A stretch of 35,064 nt of DNA from Eubacteriales bacterium (GTDB taxonomy: Bacteria; Bacillota; Clostridia; Lachnospirales; Lachnospiraceae): the NCBI GenBank assembly GCA_030527715.1, contig JAUNAF010000019.1, forward strand, positions 1 to 35,064, in the 5' to 3' direction. Numbering within the stretch: the first letter of the stretch is position 1; each line of letters begins with the position of its first letter. Shown in pieces: positions 33,475 through 35,064 of this stretch. The position numbers were made by a program, and so were the translations under genes. The notes under the pieces are model-generated. The model did not search any database. It was not told the origin of the DNA and was given only the letters and a program-made list of their open reading frames with translations.

Positions 33475-34761
33475 CTAGTTGATTTTTTCTGCAGCAGTTA
33501 CAAGTCTTCCAAGGAAGGAAAGCGAACCGAAGGCGAGGATCACATCCTCTTCTCCCGCTTCCGCAAGCGCTGCATTCAGCGCCTCCTCGACAGAATTCTT
33601 CACTCTGACATCCTTAAAAAATACTTCTGCCTCTCTGGCCAGTTCTTCTGCCGGCAGTGCTCTCGGATTATCCGGAGTTTCGATTGCAAAGAGATGATCG
33701 CTGTACGGTGATACGGTCTTTAAAATGGATCGGTAATCCTTATCGCGGAAAATACCGCAGATGCAGAAGATCTTTCTGCCGGAAAAATACTTTTCAATGG
33801 AATCTGCCAGCTTTGCAGCTCCATCCGGGTTATGTGCACCATCCATAACGATCAGCGGTTTTTCATGCAGGATCGTAAATCTGCCATCCCATCTCGTTTT
33901 AAACAGACCGTTTCTCAGAGCCTGTTCGCTGATCCGGAATCCATGTCTGTTGAGCGCCTCTGCTGCCGTCACGGCTGTTACAGCGTTTGCGATCTGATAG
34001 GTTCCGATCAGACGGATCTTCAGATCCTTATAGTTTCCATACGAAAAACTCTGCTCTGCAAGACCATAGCGGATATCGTATGCCTTCGACGGATCTGCGA
34101 TCGTCAGTCGGCTGTTCATCTGTGCTGCCTTTGTCTGAAGCACCTTTAGTGCCTCAGGTTCCTGAACGGTACTGACAACTTCCGTATCTGCTTTGATGAT
34201 CCCTGCCTTTTTCTCCGCGATCTCCGCGAGTGTATTTCCCAGAAATGACATATGATCCATGCTGATCTTGGCGATCACTTCCAACACGGTAGTCGAAATG
34301 ATATTCGTCGCGTCAGTGATTCCTCCCATTCCTGTCTCCAGAACCACAAGATCACATTTCTGCTCCTGAAAATAGAGAAAGGACAGTGCTGTCTCGACCT
34401 CAAACTGTGTCGGATGAGCGAACCCGTCTGCGACCATCTCACTGATCGCAGCCTCGATCCTGGAAGTGAGTCTTGCCAGTGCCTCTCTCGAAATATGCTC
34501 TTCATTTACCTGTATTTTCTCTCTGTATGAAAAAAGAGCCGGAGAAATATATCTTCCAACCCGATATCCTGCCTCTTTCAGAATCGTTGAGAGATATGCC
34601 AGAGTGGACCCCTTTCCATTCGTTCCTGCGATGTGAACAAACTTCAGATCATTCTCCGGATTTCCCAGTCTTCTCTGCAGTTCCCTGATGTTATCAAGTC
34701 CGAGCACGCTGCCGTATCTTGCAGTATCCTCAATGTATGCCCTTGCTTCTTCGTAATTCAT
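33475..34761 (-). CDS. folC: Folylpolyglutamate synthase / dihydrofolate synthase
   Basis: FolC adds glutamate to (dihydro)folate with ATP. The 428-residue Mur-ligase-like protein has the P-loop VHIAGTNGKGSTLAYLS (about 42-58), RVGRYISPALFSYREKIQVN, FEVETALSFLYF, LETGMGGITDATNII, SMDHMSFLGNTLAEIAEKKAGIIK and the C-terminal VMDGAHNPDGA. Both activities are usual for bacterial FolC. It is the first gene of folC-pheA-ppx-ppk1, with a consensus promoter at 34815-34843 and GGGAG a few bases before the ATG. Confidence 0.94.
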   Translation of the reverse strand: MNYEEARAYIEDTARYGSVLGLDNIRELQRRLGNPENDLKFVHIAGTNGKGSTLAYLSTILKEAGYRVGRYISPALFSYREKIQVNEEHISREALARLTSRIEAAISEMVADGFAHPTQFEVETALSFLYFQEQKCDLVVLETGMGGITDATNIISTTVLEVIAKISMDHMSFLGNTLAEIAEKKAGIIKADTEVVSTVQEPEALKVLQTKAAQMNSRLTIADPSKAYDIRYGLAEQSFSYGNYKDLKIRLIGTYQIANAVTAVTAAEALNRHGFRISEQALRNGLFKTRWDGRFTILHEKPLIVMDGAHNPDGAAKLADSIEKYFSGRKIFCICGIFRDKDYRSILKTVSPYSDHLFAIETPDNPRALPAEELAREAEVFFKDVRVKNSVEEALNAALAEAGEEDVILAFGSLSFLGRLVTAAEKIN

Positions 34762-34814
34762 AGTGCTCCCATCCGGCGGATCTTCTCCGCTTTCTTTTTC
34801 ACAATTTTCTCTTA

Positions 34815-34843
34815 ATTATAGGTTATTTCCGAAGTGATTTCAA
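34815..34843 (-). promoter_or_regulatory. Consensus promoter of folC-pheA-ppx-ppk1
   Basis: TTGAAA (34838-34843), 17 bases, perfect TATAAT (34815-34820) on the minus strand, just downstream of the terminator of the preceding gene. Confidence 0.8.
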
Positions 34844-34852
34844 GTTACAAGA

Positions 34853-34901
34853 GAAAAAATGGCCGAACCCGGAAACCTCCTGTTATTCCGGATCCAGCCA
34901 T
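34853..34901 (-). terminator. Intrinsic terminator of the gene at the right edge
   Basis: A 16-bp stem (34859-34874 with 34886-34901, three G-U pairs) with an 11-base loop is followed on the minus strand by a run of six T. It lies 36 bases past the stop of the partial gene at 34938. Confidence 0.88.
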
Positions 34902-34937
34902 CTTGCCGACACTGCGCATTTTCACTGAACTGTCTGA

Positions 34938-35064
34938 TTATTTCACAGTGACAGTCTTTGTATTCTTCTGCTTCTTATTCTGTTTTTTTGTGTTCTGTTT
35001 CTTTGTATTTTTCTTCCAAAATTGCAATAACAAGTTGCACACTTTTGCTCCACACCACACCTGT
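34938..35064 (-). CDS. Hypothetical protein, C-terminal fragment with Lys/Asn/Gln-rich tail (cut by right edge)
   Basis: An open frame enters from the right edge and ends at TAA (34938-34940). The visible 41 residues are a short hydrophobic/Cys-containing stretch (WCGAKVCNLLLQFW) and a very basic repetitive tail made of NTKKQ and NKKQK units, ending KTVTVK. It is followed by a good terminator, which supports a real gene end. I do not recognise the family. The repetitive tail may contact nucleic acid or membrane, but the fragment is too short for a call, and frame assignment rests on the stop and terminator positions. Confidence 0.45.
   Translation of the reverse strand, partial: QVWCGAKVCNLLLQFWKKNTKKQNTKKQNKKQKNTKTVTVK

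Noticed and set aside
1-35064. CRISPR arrays, tRNA/rRNA genes, insertion sequences, phage genes.
   Set aside because: None seen; the only direct repeat is the coding 54-bp repeat in infB, and the inverted repeats are terminators or operator-like.

Overview
The window is a chromosomal segment from a low-GC Gram-positive bacterium, most likely a gut-type member of Clostridia (Lachnospiraceae-like). This rests on the gene content and order: rimP-nusA-rnpM-ylxQ-infB, a dcw-type cell-division cluster, HPr kinase, an amidase with choline-binding-type repeats and an FN3/M15 peptidase. Consensus sigma-A promoters and strong Shine-Dalgarno sites also fit. I saw no rRNA, tRNA, insertion sequence, prophage or CRISPR array. 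Almost everything is on the minus strand; only the class A penicillin-binding protein and the Wzx-type flippase are on the plus strand. No gene-free stretch exceeds 300 bases.

Layout, left to right. (1) 1-3019: translation/transcription operon rimP-nusA-rnpM-ylxQ-infB (infB cut by the left edge), with a consensus promoter and a hairpin-bearing leader. (2) 3209-4540: an HPr domain fused to an LdhA-type D-lactate dehydrogenase, with a predicted Rex operator. (3) 4755-6593: a TetR regulator with an LCMT-like methyltransferase, and a DUF4298 protein. (4) 6706-9567: class A PBP. (5) 9605-11499: hprK-glcK (HPr kinase and ROK glucokinase). (6) 11730-16900: amidase, nucleotidyltransferase, galE and uvrC. 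(7) 16991-25671: a reduced dcw cluster, rsmH-ftsL-spoVD/ftsI // mraY-murD-ftsQ-ftsZ, split by a strong terminator and lacking mraZ, murF, ftsW, murG and ftsA. (8) 25872-28529: FN3/M15 peptidase and, divergently, a flippase. (9) 28619-34761: folC-pheA-ppx-ppk1. (10) 34938-end: the 3' end of an unknown gene.

The most unusual content is the HPr-D-LDH fusion. It keeps the PTS phosphorylation site His15 at its canonical position, but position 46, the serine that HprK phosphorylates in ordinary HPr, is aspartate, the classical phosphomimetic substitution. The gene for HprK itself lies about 6 kb away in an apparent operon with glucokinase. The predicted promoters of the fusion gene and of hprK share a nearly identical element covering the -35 box and the bases just upstream. 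Together these suggest, as inference, a small regulon linking sugar entry (glucokinase), the carbon-catabolite sensor (HprK) and the fermentative end step (D-lactate formation), with Rex-type redox control added at the fusion gene.

The rest is mainly housekeeping: ribosome maturation and transcription elongation, peptidoglycan precursor synthesis and septation, cell-wall polymerisation and hydrolysis, polyphosphate turnover, and phenylalanine and folate synthesis. Promoters, operators and terminators were found by eye and are predictions. Start codons were moved where the Shine-Dalgarno position favoured a downstream ATG.
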